NCBI GenBank assembly: GCA_949317995.1
Contig: OX439040.1
Span: 26,762,030-26,826,029, forward strand
From: Acholoe squamosa
Taxonomy: Eukaryota; Annelida; Polychaeta; Phyllodocida; Polynoidae
Length of the DNA stretch: 64,000 nucleotides
Direction of reading: 5' to 3'
In this document: positions 35,231 to 47,032 of the stretch, piece after piece
How the letters are laid out: every line of letters starts with the position of its first letter
Numbering within the stretch: the stretch's first letter is position 1
Translations under genes and position numbers: made by a program
Notes under the pieces: generated by a model
Databases searched by the model: none
Seen by the model: the letters and a program-made list of their open reading frames with translations, nothing else
What the model was told of the DNA's origin: nothing

Positions 35231-35238
35231 TGACGTCA
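35231..35238 (+). promoter_or_regulatory. CRE (TGACGTCA) of the SANT gene
   Basis: A perfect CRE is followed within ten bases by ACTTCCG, an ETS-like site, and lies 60 bases upstream of the ATG at 35298. The arrangement resembles that upstream of gene A in Harbinger 1. Confidence 0.5.
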
Positions 35239-35297
35239 TAACGCAACTTCCGCTTTCTCCTTTATCGCTCATCAAACCGCCGACAAACAATACTAAG

Positions 35298-37919
35298 ATG
35301 GGGAAGAAAAAACCCACTAAGGTGAGATACTTAAAGTTCTCTCTTTTTCTTGTCTTAAATATGATACCTCTTTTCTTTGTGGTCTTTATGAGGTCAAAAA
35401 CAAGGCATGTCTTCACGTTTTTCATTCAAAACTTCGGTCCCCTCTCGACGCTCCCTCCTTCTGAAAGTGTTTTTTGGTTCAAGCAGACGCCTTCCCCCCT
35501 TTCTGTTCTTCATGTCGTGACTTAATCCTTTCAATAAAAGGAAGAAGGGATCTCCCTGTTCTTAGAAATATACCCCCCTTTCCACTACCCAGCCTAATTT
35601 GACTCTTACTGTCATCTAAGTAACAAAATATTAAATTTTGCATGACGTTAAGCAATTTCCATCAGGTAATTTTCTAGGTTGTACATGTTGCCATGTTTTT
35701 ACCTTTTCTTGCACCGTAAGCTGTAATCTTATTCCAAATATGCCCCCCTTTTGTTTTTCCTGCGATGTCCAAATTGATAAAGATAACTTCTTCAAATTTT
35801 TATTAAGAATAAAGAAATTTTCTAATGCTGTCCCTTCCAAGGCATATGGCCGGTGTACGTTAAAATACAAAGTAATTTCCATTGGCTTCATATAGAGCTT
35901 TTCTTTTGTTTCTCCCTTCTTTTTATTCTAATTTTCAGAATTTCAATGAGTTAATGGAGAATGTGACGAATCTTAAAGCCCTCCTCCGAGAAAACAGAAG
36001 GCTTACGGGTCAAGAAAGTGACCCTGACTTAGAGGTATGAGTCTAAAATTACTCCCTGAATACATTTTTTCTCTCTTTTCTCTTATGGCATTGAAAAAAA
36101 CTAAATTTATTTTTTGTAAACATATTCCTCTTCTTTTTTTAAGTATATATTTAAAGTAGAATAACAAATAGTTCTTCAGCTCTCAGACTATATTTTATTT
36201 TCCCTTATACTATATTACAATATGTCTATAAAACTTTATTTCTTTTTTCTTTTCCAGGAATCTGACAAAGACGAGGACGAAGATGAGGGAGTAGAAACTA
36301 TGTACGAGGACGACGAGTTGAACGATGACGAAGAGCGACCTGAGAACTACCCGGGCGATGCTGGAGAGCAAGCAATAGCATACATGTGCGGCTTGCTTAA
36401 GCGGCAGAATCTCAGCATGAAGAGGCAAAAGGGAAAGCCTCCAAGCTCATCCCATCCATCCTTTTCTTCTTCCAAACCCAGCTCCTACAGTCAACGAAAA
36501 AAAGACTCTGAAAAGGTAGACCCCACATATTTTCCGGTCCCTGAATCCTCTGTTCCTAGAGGTAGAGGTAACAAAAGATCACGAGGCAGGGCTAGAGGAT
36601 CCACTACTTCTGGCCGGGGGAGGGGACGTGGGTCACCTTCTCCTGACATATCAGGACGCGGTAGATCATCTCTGAACCAAAGTAATCGAAGGGGACGTGG
36701 TAGGTCTCCTGGAGTAAGTCTTCCTGCAGCTTCTGTTAGCGGTTCCATGCCTAAAAGTGCCACAAAAGGGGGGGTCCCTACCCCTAAGAAAGGAGAACAC
36801 TGGAGGGAAGACGAGCTTGATTCCTTGTTGAAGGGTGCTAACCATCTTAAGCCAGTACTTAAAGGGCGCTTCAAACATAGCTCTGACGGAAAGGAACTAA
36901 AGAAAATGGCGTGGGAGGAACTAAGAGGTGAGGTTATATTCCTTTAAAATTTTTTTCTTTTTATATATTCCTCTTATGTTCAGTCTGATATGCATGTCGT
37001 CTGACATTGGTAGAATACATATTTTGCCTTTCCTTTTTTGGTAGAAATATAACTAATCTGTTGACGTAAAGGTGATATCTTTAACATGTAAGTTCACCTT
37101 CCTATATTTCAGACTATGTTAATTCTAATGGAGGAAGGCATAGGACACGTGAGCAGTGTCAGGACAAGCTTGGGTATTTTGTTCAAAAGGCTAAGAAAAA
37201 GGTAGGAATACCCTGTCCCTTTTAGATTCTACTGTATCATTATGCTCTATATATCTGTGATTTGTTAGTATCTCTGAAAATAATGAATTATGTTATTTAA
37301 AGAATAATATTTCGGAAAAATCTTCAGAGAGATGTATTGTCTGTTATGTGTACCTTTCCACCTTTTTTTTTTAGAGACAGGTGATAGACTCTAAGTATAA
37401 AAGCGGGAGTGGTCAGCGTGACGAGGAGGATTATCTGACCTCTTTGGAGCAGCAGGCATGTGACTATGCAGGCCAAGATGTTGTGCTAGGTGAGAACTGA
37501 ATTTCCGTCTATACATCTGTCTTTATTTCATCTATATTCCACATAATACCATATATGCGACATCTGTTATCCATCACTATGCTGTACTTATGTATGTAGT
37601 AGTGCGACACCCTGCTCATGTTCAGGCATTGCCAACCATACCCTTCACCTACATATGACGATATATTGTATGGAACAGATATATATAAATCTTATTTTGG
37701 TTCCAGGAATACCCGGACTGAAGCCCCCTGGATTAGACGGTGGTCCTCGGTCGGACCTGAAGTCCTGCTATGACCCAAACCGTTCAGAAAAACCAAATTA
37801 TGCTGACATCCCAATGCCGAGTTCAGCTATGGCTGCAGTAAGGGAGGGGGATCTACTCGAGGAAGGTATATACTTTTCCATTTTTCCATATACATATAAA
37901 TATATATATATAGACGGTG

Positions 37920-37979
<60 letters not shown>

Positions 37980-40884
37980 CATACATATGTGGACCACTAT
38001 CACTTTATTTTTCAAGAAATTTGATACAGAAATAGAAATGTATATCTTAACATATATATATATGGTGAACATATACCTACTATAAAGTAGATATATCTAT
38101 GTGTCCTTACATGAAGTTAATACAAATCTTTTCAGCGACTGTTCTCGTATGTTGTGATCTATTCAAATTTTTCAGGGGATGACGAGAGCTCTTCACACCC
38201 CCCACCAGGCTCCCAGGACGAAAGAGAACTGTACGAGGAAGATCCAGATGAGGTACCCGAGGACGATTACCACAAAACCCTACCAGAGCAGGATATACCT
38301 GAGGATGACAACGATCCTGTGACAGTCGAAGACATACAGGAAAAGGTTCCTCTTGAACCCCGCATATCACGGACTGACATGTTAAACATCTGCAAAGGAT
38401 TTAACAACCTTATTAATGATGCTGATCCACAAAAGAGGGCTGCTGCGTCACTTATTTTTGCCTCAGACCCTCAACGCACAGAAAAGATTTCCATGCTAAG
38501 GAGGGCTTTGAAAACTTTGACTTCGGAGGAAAATGCTTCTGAAGCAACATCCGAAGTAGGAACAGCTCAACCTGCTGAATGCAGGACAAAAGCATATACG
38601 TCTAAACCCCAAGCTAGTCAGCCACATATCTCCCAACCCCAAGCCTCTGCCAGTCGGGTGCAGGCTACTTCTAGCAGAAGTCGGGTCAACGATATACCTA
38701 AAAAATCTTCCACAAATATATCGCCTTTTCGCAGAATGACCTCCCACATTCCCCAAAATAAAAAAAGGACTGCAGATGACGAAGGTATACAAGAGCAAAC
38801 CCATAAAAAGCCCCGACATGCCCCCTCCTTCTCCAAGTTGCTCGAGGAGGAAGAGGAATGCTATGCAGAAATAATGGGGTCAGAAGAAATGGAGACTGAA
38901 TCATATCAGCCTTCTAACAGTACACCTCTCAGTTCTCCTTCCGCTATGAACGTTGTTAACATCTCAGGTTTATCCCGTATCCAACGGGCTTCTGCCTCCA
39001 AGAAGAAAGAACTATTTGCTAAACCAAGGGAAGAGGATAAGATAATGAAAGAAATAGCTAAGTTCCAGAGCGATTATGTTAATGGTTTAAAAGACATCAG
39101 TCAGAGGATAAATGAGCATATGGACACCACGTCCACTAAAATAAAAGATACCCAGACCAGCTACGCAGAGGGCATACGGGAAATGGCTGAGAAAATGTCT
39201 TCCCACATGGCGAGAACTTGTGAACAAGCCGAGAAATGTAGGCGTCAGTGCCTGGAAGCCATTCAGGCAATGACCAACGACCTGCATGAGAAACTGGAGG
39301 AGACTAGAAATACTGCAGTAGCGTTCGAACGTCAGCACATAGCCCGCATTAAGGCTACAAATGAGACAATGTCAAATAACCAGTCAGAATTTGTGGAAGG
39401 AATAAATCTGGTAGGTACTGCAATACATGCCACATTCAAAAGAATGCAGAAAGGACAAGACTGTTTGGCCACTGGATTGTTAGGTATGACTGAAAGTGCC
39501 ACAAAGCTATCAAGTAGTCTATCGGTCATCCTGGAAAATCAAAAAAGTTTTTTAGATGCACAGAAACAGTTACATTTGCAAAACTTGAAGTTAAATCAGG
39601 AGATTCAGGAAAACCGGAACCTTCAACTGTCAGCCCAAAAAGAGGCGGAGAAAGTTTGGAAAGAAATGACTAAGATGTCTGTGTTCTTTGCTGCTCAGTT
39701 AAACGCAAAATCAACTAAAGATATTTCAACATGTACCCCGACGGACAATCAGATAATTTCACAAGAGGATGAACCTCCACATGGGGATCAAATACCCCAA
39801 CCTGGCCTACCACCCGTCCCGGAGAAAAATCCAAAAGCTGACCTACCTCCATGTGCAGATGAGGGTGAGACAGCAGGAGACAAACCTGTTTCCCCCAATG
39901 TCCAGGAAGACAATATATCCGTTAAATCTGACAAGGAAGAATGTTTGCCTGATAAGATGACAGTTAAATTAACTCACAACGACCCATCAGAAGGTTCAGC
40001 ACGTGGTCCCTATTTTTTTTTGGACGCAAAGGACATAGCGGCCATGGAAGTGTCCGACAGCCAAGGTAAAAATGTTGTGTTCCTAAATATATTTCAACTG
40101 AAATTAATTCCACCTGTATTCTTTTCTGTACCATTGATATGTCATTCATCTTTTGAACTATAGAATTTCATTCCTTGTGTATCAAATTTGGTTCTCCATG
40201 GGTTTTCTGTTTCCATAATGTTTAGTTAATCTTTGTATTTACTTGAAATAAATAAGAACTATGTGTATTAATATGTATTCCTCTTTAAAACAGAGGAGCT
40301 GAACACTGGTGAAGGGGAGATACACACAGACGTCCAAGCCATGCAGGGTGCAACGATTGCCATTCCACCCGACACGGAGGTTGTACACGGTTCAGCTGTC
40401 TTTGTTCCATGTCAAAATGTACAGGGAGGTGAAGGCCCGTTAATCGTCCCTGCATCAGGTATAGGCCTAATATGTGCTTTATCTTTTCTAATGAACTTAT
40501 TCTGATAAGTAACAAACCAGGATATATGATATTTATCAAACATGCTACATGTTTTAGCAGTTGTTCTTGAAGCCTGAAGTTTAAGACGCCCAAAGGTACC
40601 CCCCTTAATGCATGATCTTATATCCTTATAAAAAAATGACATGATAAAGAAACATGTGATTATATTTCCTGTGTGGCCGATTTATAGCGGTTACAGATGT
40701 TTTCACCTTCTCCTTTTTTCAAGCTATTGAAGCAATAGACCCAGATTCTAATTCATTGCCAGCCTACAATGTCATGTCAAATGAAGAAGTGGTATTTGTC
40801 CGGGAGGAGAACTTATGCGACGACAATCCTGAGCTGGTTTTAAGGAGGTCCCGTCGTGACAAGAAACCTATCAAAAAGGACTAA
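35298..40884 (+). CDS. 1122-residue SANT/Myb-like coiled-coil protein of Harbinger 2
   Basis: Nine exons: 35298-35321, 35939-36034, 36258-36927, 37113-37201, 37375-37489, 37707-37865, 38176-40065, 40294-40458 and 40724-40884. All junctions are GT..AG and the phases close to 3369 nt. Order of regions: acidic segment (residues about 41-65), Arg/Gly-rich segment with RGRGR motifs (about 140-190), SANT/Myb-like DNA-binding domain (about 220-295: [46 protein letters not shown]), a polar linker, a long helical coiled coil (about 670-895) and a basic C-end ([13 protein letters not shown]). Known Harbinger elements encode a smaller Myb-like partner that helps nuclear import and DNA binding by the transposase; that role is inferred here. 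Size is several times the usual. Confidence 0.9.
37926..37973. repeat. TA microsatellite in intron 6
   Basis: About 24 TA units in the intron between exons 6 and 7 of the SANT gene. Confidence 0.95.
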
Positions 40885-41880
40885 TTTCATTTGTGTGATA
40901 TATAAGAAATTAAAAACGGTGCTGTAGTTCAAAGTTATATCATATTTTATTGTTAGGCTATTTTGAATGCCTTAGCTTCAAGTATGTTACCTTAGTTAGG
41001 AGAATGTAATATACAATTTGAAGATATCACGTTCGAAGTTTCCACCTAGACAACATCATTTCATAGAATTGTACAGTAAAGGTAGAAAATGAAAGACAGA
41101 AATCTATAATAGAATCGTATATGTTCGAAGATAAAAAAAAGTTTAAAGCAAGGCATATTTAAGTTCATCACTTTAACTTTGGAGTCTACCTTCAGGACTA
41201 AATGAAAACTTGTATTCGTTAAGCAGAAATGATACATCTATATGCATGGTTGGAGTTATTTTCACTTTAAGGTAAATGGATGCCTCTTTTGAAAATTTCC
41301 TATGTACGCTCGTCATGTATACCGTTCAGCAAAGACAGATATTTTTTATGTTAAGTTGAGTGAAATGGTACATGAGCAAAGATACTGGAAAACAAAAGAT
41401 AAACTGATTTTTGATGTCCCATATACATAATAGTACTCGTTGCAAACTATTGAACAAAGACTTAACTTCAGGATGAATACATGTATGTATCAAGATATAT
41501 TGATGCCAAACAGGCATTTTTGTTTCAGCTTCATGACATGTTTTAAAAAAGTCTGTTTCTTGTTATGGAAGTTCTCAGAATTAATATAATACATGGTGCA
41601 TTCTAAGTAACAGATTATTCTCTATACATGCTAGGCAAAGAAAAACATTTCAGCACAGGATGTGGAAATAAAAAAAAAAGAGGTTATTTTAAATTTTATT
41701 CATTAAATTTTGCATGTTAGCTTAATTCATTACATGACATGGTTATGTAACCCATGTTTGTTTTCTTCAAGTCATTAGAATAAAAGTTTGCCATCAGAAT
41801 TTTTTTCTTGTCCTTCTAATTGTCTTAATATCACATAACAGAATTACACTATTTAGTCAAATTGATTTCATTTAACTTAT
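40885..41880. other. Convergent 3' spacer of Harbinger 2
   Basis: AT-rich, no coding signal. It separates the stop codons of the two converging genes by 996 bases. ATTAAA at 40911 on plus and AATAAA near 41700 on minus could serve as polyadenylation signals. Confidence 0.5.
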
Positions 41881-43472
41881 TCAGCGGGGATTGAAGTTAT
41901 CTTGGATGAAACCCTTCCGCAGGTTCTCAAACTTAGCCGGGGGCTTACGGGAGACATTGTCTGGCTGGGTGATGCGTGGGAATCTTTGCTTGAACGAGTC
42001 CTTTTCCATACTGTCCTTCAATAGGGGATTGCGTGCCACCTTGGCGCAGTTATGTAGTGCCACACAGGACTCGATGACTTTTCCTGCTGTGGTAGGAGGA
42101 TGGGCCAGATATCCCCCGCTGCTGTCCAGACAACTGAAAACAAAGAGAGAGACAAAATGGGAAAAATTAAAAATTGTACCAAGTGACTGCTTAAAGAGGA
42201 TGATAGTTTTGACAGGAAAAAAGATATAAAGGATAAATGTAGGAAAATAAATAAATAAATGACTTACCGCCAACGCTGCTTCAACTGGCCTATAGTCCTC
42301 TCTACCCGACTCCTAGTCTTTCGGTGCCACTTGTTGTACGCCACATCAGCGTTTGTTGTCTCCACACGGACAGGGGTGAGGAGGTAGTCAGTGAGAGGAT
42401 ATCTGAAGGGAAAATATTTGGTTATTGTATATGGATTTCATATATATTTTTTCCTTAAGGATGTATTCCGAAAGGAGTTATGTTCAGCTAAGTTTGGCCA
42501 AAAAATATATAAATGACTTACCCAGAATCTCCCAAGAGGTAATATCCCCCGAACTGTTTTCTCTCTCCCAAGATTTTGATGTCAGACCCGTTGAGGCAGT
42601 AGATGTCGTTCTGAGACCCAGGATTACTGGCATCTACGTGTGTGATGAGGTACTCAAAGTCGCAGACAATCTGGGAGGAGTAAAAAAGGGACAAAAATCT
42701 TAATATATATATATGTATAAACTGATAGACATATCAAGAAAGAAATTCAATGAAAAAAAATGTACATAAGATATCCTGGTTCTTAGAAATATATTAGGAA
42801 AAGTAATTTACCATGGTATTTATGCTGTAGTATCCTTTGTAACAAAAGAATTGATTTTCGTCTGCCACTACCCCTCGCGGACACTGTATAGGTACATGTG
42901 TCCCATCTATGAGTCCGAACAGCTTGGGCATTCTGTGTTTCCGATAGAAGAGCATCGCCTTGCTGTTCTTTTCCTCCCGGGAGTGTGGCCAATGGACATA
43001 CTCTTGTAGGTGTTCATGGAAATAGTCAGTCACCTTCTCTACAGACCTACACACAGTGGATTTGGAGACGCCGTGAATGTCTCCTATGGAGTTGTAGCTG
43101 GCTCCAGTGGCGAAATACCTTAGGGCAATCAGGAACTGAAGAAAGCAAAGAAAAGAATATTGTTTTAACATGCCATAATAAAGTCAAAAGAGGTACAGTA
43201 AGGAAAAAATAGGAAAATAAAAGGATAAAAGAAGGATGGACTCCCACCTTAAGCCTATGTGGAACGGCATGCTTGCCCCTCAGGACCTTCTTTTTCTTCG
43301 TAGCGACATAGTTTTTGATGAGAATTCGGGCTACCTCTTTACTGAGACGGTAGCGCTGAAGAAATTTTTTCTCAGTGTAGAAGGACAAAGGATCCTTTCT
43401 CTCGTAATACTGCCTAGTAGTGTTCAGGATGTACCCAGGCATTTCTTTCCCTGGTGTAGTACGGCCAAACAT
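41881..43472 (-). CDS. PIF/Harbinger (HARBI1-like) transposase, 361 residues, intact
   Basis: Exons 43472-43248, 43135-42812, 42670-42522, 42402-42268 and 42133-41881 join in frame to 1086 nt. An N-terminal helix (FLQRYRLSKEVARILI) is followed by a helix-turn-helix (YNSIGDIHGVSKSTVCRSV, residues 89-107). The DDE triad is D152 in LFGLIDGTHVPIQ, D205 in DASNPGSQND and E267 in RVERTIGQLKQRW, as in the DDE_Tnp_4 family. LLGDSG and GKVIESCVALHN are family landmarks too. The reaction expected is excision and insertion at CWG. Length fits HARBI1-type proteins (about 350). It is the functional reference for the decayed Harbinger 1 copy. Confidence 0.93.
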
Positions 43473-43569
43473 AGGTCACATGACTTGGATTGAAAAGGAA
43501 GGTCACGACCTACTTAGGAGATATTCATGGGATGCGGGCTTAAAAAAGGCCGCATGTTACTTATTTCCC

Positions 43570-43788
43570 CCGTATGTGACATATGGAGGGGTACCTGACC
43601 CCTCCACATTCTAACCTGAAAATACGGAAGACATGTGGAAAACAGGTTGTCCGCATCTTGAGGTGAAACGCCCAATAAGCCGTATATGAATGCGGCCCTC
43701 CGTATGTGAAAAAAATGAATGCGGAAAATAGAACAGAAACGGTTTTTTTATATACGGCCCCCGCATGTCATATACGGCCCCCGTATGT
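43570..43788. repeat. Right subterminal ATACGG motif array
   Basis: Copies of CCCCCGTATG, GCCGTATATG and TATACGGCCCCCGYATG are clustered before the right terminus, mirroring the left array. Confidence 0.6.
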
Positions 43789-43810
43789 TATGAGGTGAAA
43801 CATCCTCCTG

Positions 43811-44090
43811 GTATAGGGTCAGCAGTTGCTAGTGTATAATTAACACATATCTTTTTAATGGCAGTATCAAGAGGTGGTATGCCATACATCATTAACATAG
43901 GTAAATGTATCCTGTGGTAGCCTACTCTTACTGGATAGGAAAAGACCAGGAAAGTAAATAACCACCAAATAGTGAGGCTCTGTTACTATGTCCGCATTAA
44001 AGTCTCCAACTATGTATACACAGGTAGTATCCAGCTCCTCTACAATTGCACCAAGTTCTATATGTATATGTATGTATGTATATATATATA

Positions 44091-44135
<45 letters not shown>

Positions 44136-44178
44136 CACTTGGTGCTATTGTATATATATATTTAAATATATATATATT

Positions 44179-44245
<67 letters not shown>

Positions 44246-46754
44246 GGATGTACCCAGAGATATGCCTCAGGAGTGGCCAGCTTTCAAAAACGGATTTTGA
44301 AATGGTGAAATTTCTCATAGATGAACAAATTAATGCCCCCCTCCCCTACCCTTTTCAAAGTGATAAGAAATATTTTGCATAGGGTGTTTTATGTACTTTT
44401 CCAAAACCATAGTATCCGTGACGGATCGACATTTCTTTGAAGCCATAAAGTGGGGCATTCATATTTTTGCCCCATGCACCTACACATTTTGTATTTACAC
44501 AGTATGCTTGTCTCATTGTAATAAAGCAATAACCCCCTCGGCTTACATTGGCGATGGCTAGATTATCATGAGGGAAACCGCTTAATAGCTATAACCTAGA
44601 TGTGCTGAAATATCATTAGCGCGACTGATAATACTGCACATCCATCGCTTATGATAGCAACCCACATATCCCAAGTGTCAATTAATAAGTAGTGGGAACA
44701 TTTAGAGCCAATATAGATTGACAAAAAAAGCATACCCCCTCCCCCGTTTCGTTCTTACTTTCTACCATACCATTGTTTTTTTTTTCAGAGAAATGTAAGC
44801 ATGTCATGCTTATTATTATACTGGCGACGGACTAAGGGCGACGGAGGTTAGAATGTAGTTACATTTTCAGCTTATATATATAGGGTGCTCGATTGCTAAA
44901 TTCATCATGCCGGACAGCCCCCTTTCCCCATCAAATCTACATCCCCTCCCTTCAGCGGACTAATGCCCCCAAAAAAATTTCTTTCACATTTGTCAAAATG
45001 TCCATATCTTTAAGCATAGAAAAAAAAAAAGAATACGACCTGCCCACGTCAACTTCATTTATAATGTTACTGGAAACATACATAAATTTACTTTATTTTG
45101 TTCTCTTTTTCTTTTTGCATAAAGGGAAGAAGGGCGGGGGTAGCCAGGCCCTATCGACCACAATCCCCTTCCCTAAGTAATGGATTATATCACTAGAACT
45201 TAAATATACACAAATAGCCTACATAAGTGACTTTAATAGGTAGAGGGTTGGGGGTTGGTTCCAACAGAGAGAATAAAGACCCAATAAAGACTCTGGTTTC
45301 AAGCTAACAGGTTTCGTTGGTGACATCCACGTGGCCCTCCTATTTCTCCCGTACTTTTATGGATGGTCCCTTAAAACACTGACAATGGTCTAGACCGGTA
45401 AGTTCGACATGGTTACAAGGCCATTTCTTAAAATCGATATGTAACATGGGCCTTAGTGAAATGAAACAAAGAACTAGTGACATGACACATGTGCCTTCTT
45501 TAATAAATTCGACATAGGACATGATAGGTTCTTAGAGGTGACATGTTACAAGGCCATTTCTTAAAATCGATATGTGACTGGGGGGGGGGGGGTGACATCT
45601 ATTGAGAGCACCACTGACCACCATTTACACACAATGCGTTGAAACATTACCTTTTGTCATCGTGATGCATTAATGCAGCAAGGGGGTGGACTCGCCAGAA
45701 CTGCATATACTTATGAATAAACAGAAGTAGGCATAACCAATGCAATGAGGGAGTCTTCAGCAAGGGGGTTGATAGAAATGGCCACTCTCCATTAATAAAT
45801 AGTATTTTCCCTATTTAGTATTTCGCCAAGCTCGGTATACGAAACAAGGTAATGAGGATCAAACACCTACCTCGCTTGCTACCTGTTCATAGGTGCCCAA
45901 ATCGAGCACACATAGCCACATGCAGAATGGTTTGATGCCTTGTATAATTACACCCACTGTCCCACCACTGTAATGTAGGAGGCGCATCACAGAGGACACT
46001 GCAGTGGGCTATATCGAGGTAAACATATAGTGTATATAAATGTCATGTTATGACCTAGTGACCCAGTCCATTTAAAGGACAGATGCCATCTCGTAGGGTG
46101 GGGGTGAACGGAGAATGCGTAAAGTCGTTGTTTCTGAGGAGTTGGAGTCAAGTTGATGGTGGATGAATGCAAGGAGGGCGGGGGTAGTTCCTATGGCTTG
46201 CATGGTTTTGGATTGATCAACGATTTCTTAAATTGACAAAGGGATGTATTACTATTTAAAACGTACCATATATCTCATCATATTATCCCACTGGTCCTGG
46301 GTGGTGAAGTGGGAAATAGAGTGCCCTAAGTATAATAGCCTTTGAGAAAATATAAACTACACTCCTTATATTTTTCTTCCAGAAAAGAAGGTCACCTGCC
46401 AGGAACAGGCATGGCAGATTTAAGTAAAGGACAGCAATGTGCTCATTATCTTAAAGATTTGTCGTGCTCAGTGAAGTAGTGAGGAATACCCAAGGCACCA
46501 CGAAAATGTGTGACTTTTTAAAACATTTATGTGCAAATCACGGTTTAGCGAAATCTACAATAAGATACAATGGATGTGCACTGTAATGTAATTTATTTCA
46601 ATATATACAGAGAGGGTTATATGTAAAGGTACAGTGTCCATGACAAGAATATTGGAGATCTAGTGCTGCAGACCCGGGGCTGTAGAGTGCTTTCATGTCT
46701 ATGTGTGCAGGTTTAATATTGGTAACCTTGTATCTTAGTGTATACTTAGGAATC
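43811..46754. other. Non-coding stretch with TA palindrome and a direct repeat
   Basis: No gene is supported. It includes the TA-rich palindrome at 44045-44240 (listed separately). A 30-base direct repeat containing AAGGCCATTTCTTAAAATCG occurs at 45413-45445 and 45547-45578, about 134 bases apart. A G run lies at 45580-45591. Confidence 0.5.
44045..44240. repeat. TA arrays flanked by an inverted repeat
   Basis: CAATTGCACCAAGTTCTATA at 44043-44062 is the inverted partner, with two mismatches, of the segment ending at 44152 (TATAACACTTGGTGCTATTG). Between and after them lie long TA runs (44081-44133 and 44180-44242). It can fold into an AT-rich hairpin or cruciform. Confidence 0.7.
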
Positions 46755-47032
46755 ATTGTCTATGATAAGTCTACTGGTTTTTGAACATCGTGGAATATGT
46801 AGAAGTTCTTGTCTATAATAAATCCACTGGACGTTTACTGTCATGGAACACGTAGACATTCATGTCATGTCTATGATAAGTCCACTGGTACATTGTATTT
46901 CATTCCCGTGGAACACCTATTAGTTCATGTCTTTGACCAGTGGTATTTTAACGTTGTGAAACATGTAGAAGTTCAACTCTATGATAAGTCCACTGGTAGT
47001 TTGATGTCATGGAATACATAGAAGTTCATGTC
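46755..47032 (-). repeat. Tandem partial copies of the TSEN54 3' end
   Basis: Four or five imperfect units of about 50-60 bp share GATAAGTCCACTGG and CATGGAATACRTAGAAGTTC. The copy nearest 46979-47032 is the actual 3' end of the last TSEN54 exon, so the array seems to have grown from the coding end into the 3' UTR. Confidence 0.75.

Larger units (their letters stand above)
34921..43807. mobile_element. PIF/Harbinger-type DNA transposon 2, 8887 bp, apparently intact
   Basis: Perfect 19-bp inverted ends GAGGATGTTTCACCTCATA at 34921-34939 and 43789-43807 are flanked by CTG on both sides (34918-34920; 43808-43810). Arrays of ATACGG/CCGTAT motifs lie inside both ends (34957-35155 and 43570-43788). 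The element encodes a nine-exon SANT/coiled-coil protein on plus and a five-exon DDE transposase on minus, converging, both with all splice phases closed and no stops. Ends, target duplication, gene order and exon lengths parallel Harbinger 1. It looks like a recently active, potentially autonomous copy. Confidence 0.92.
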
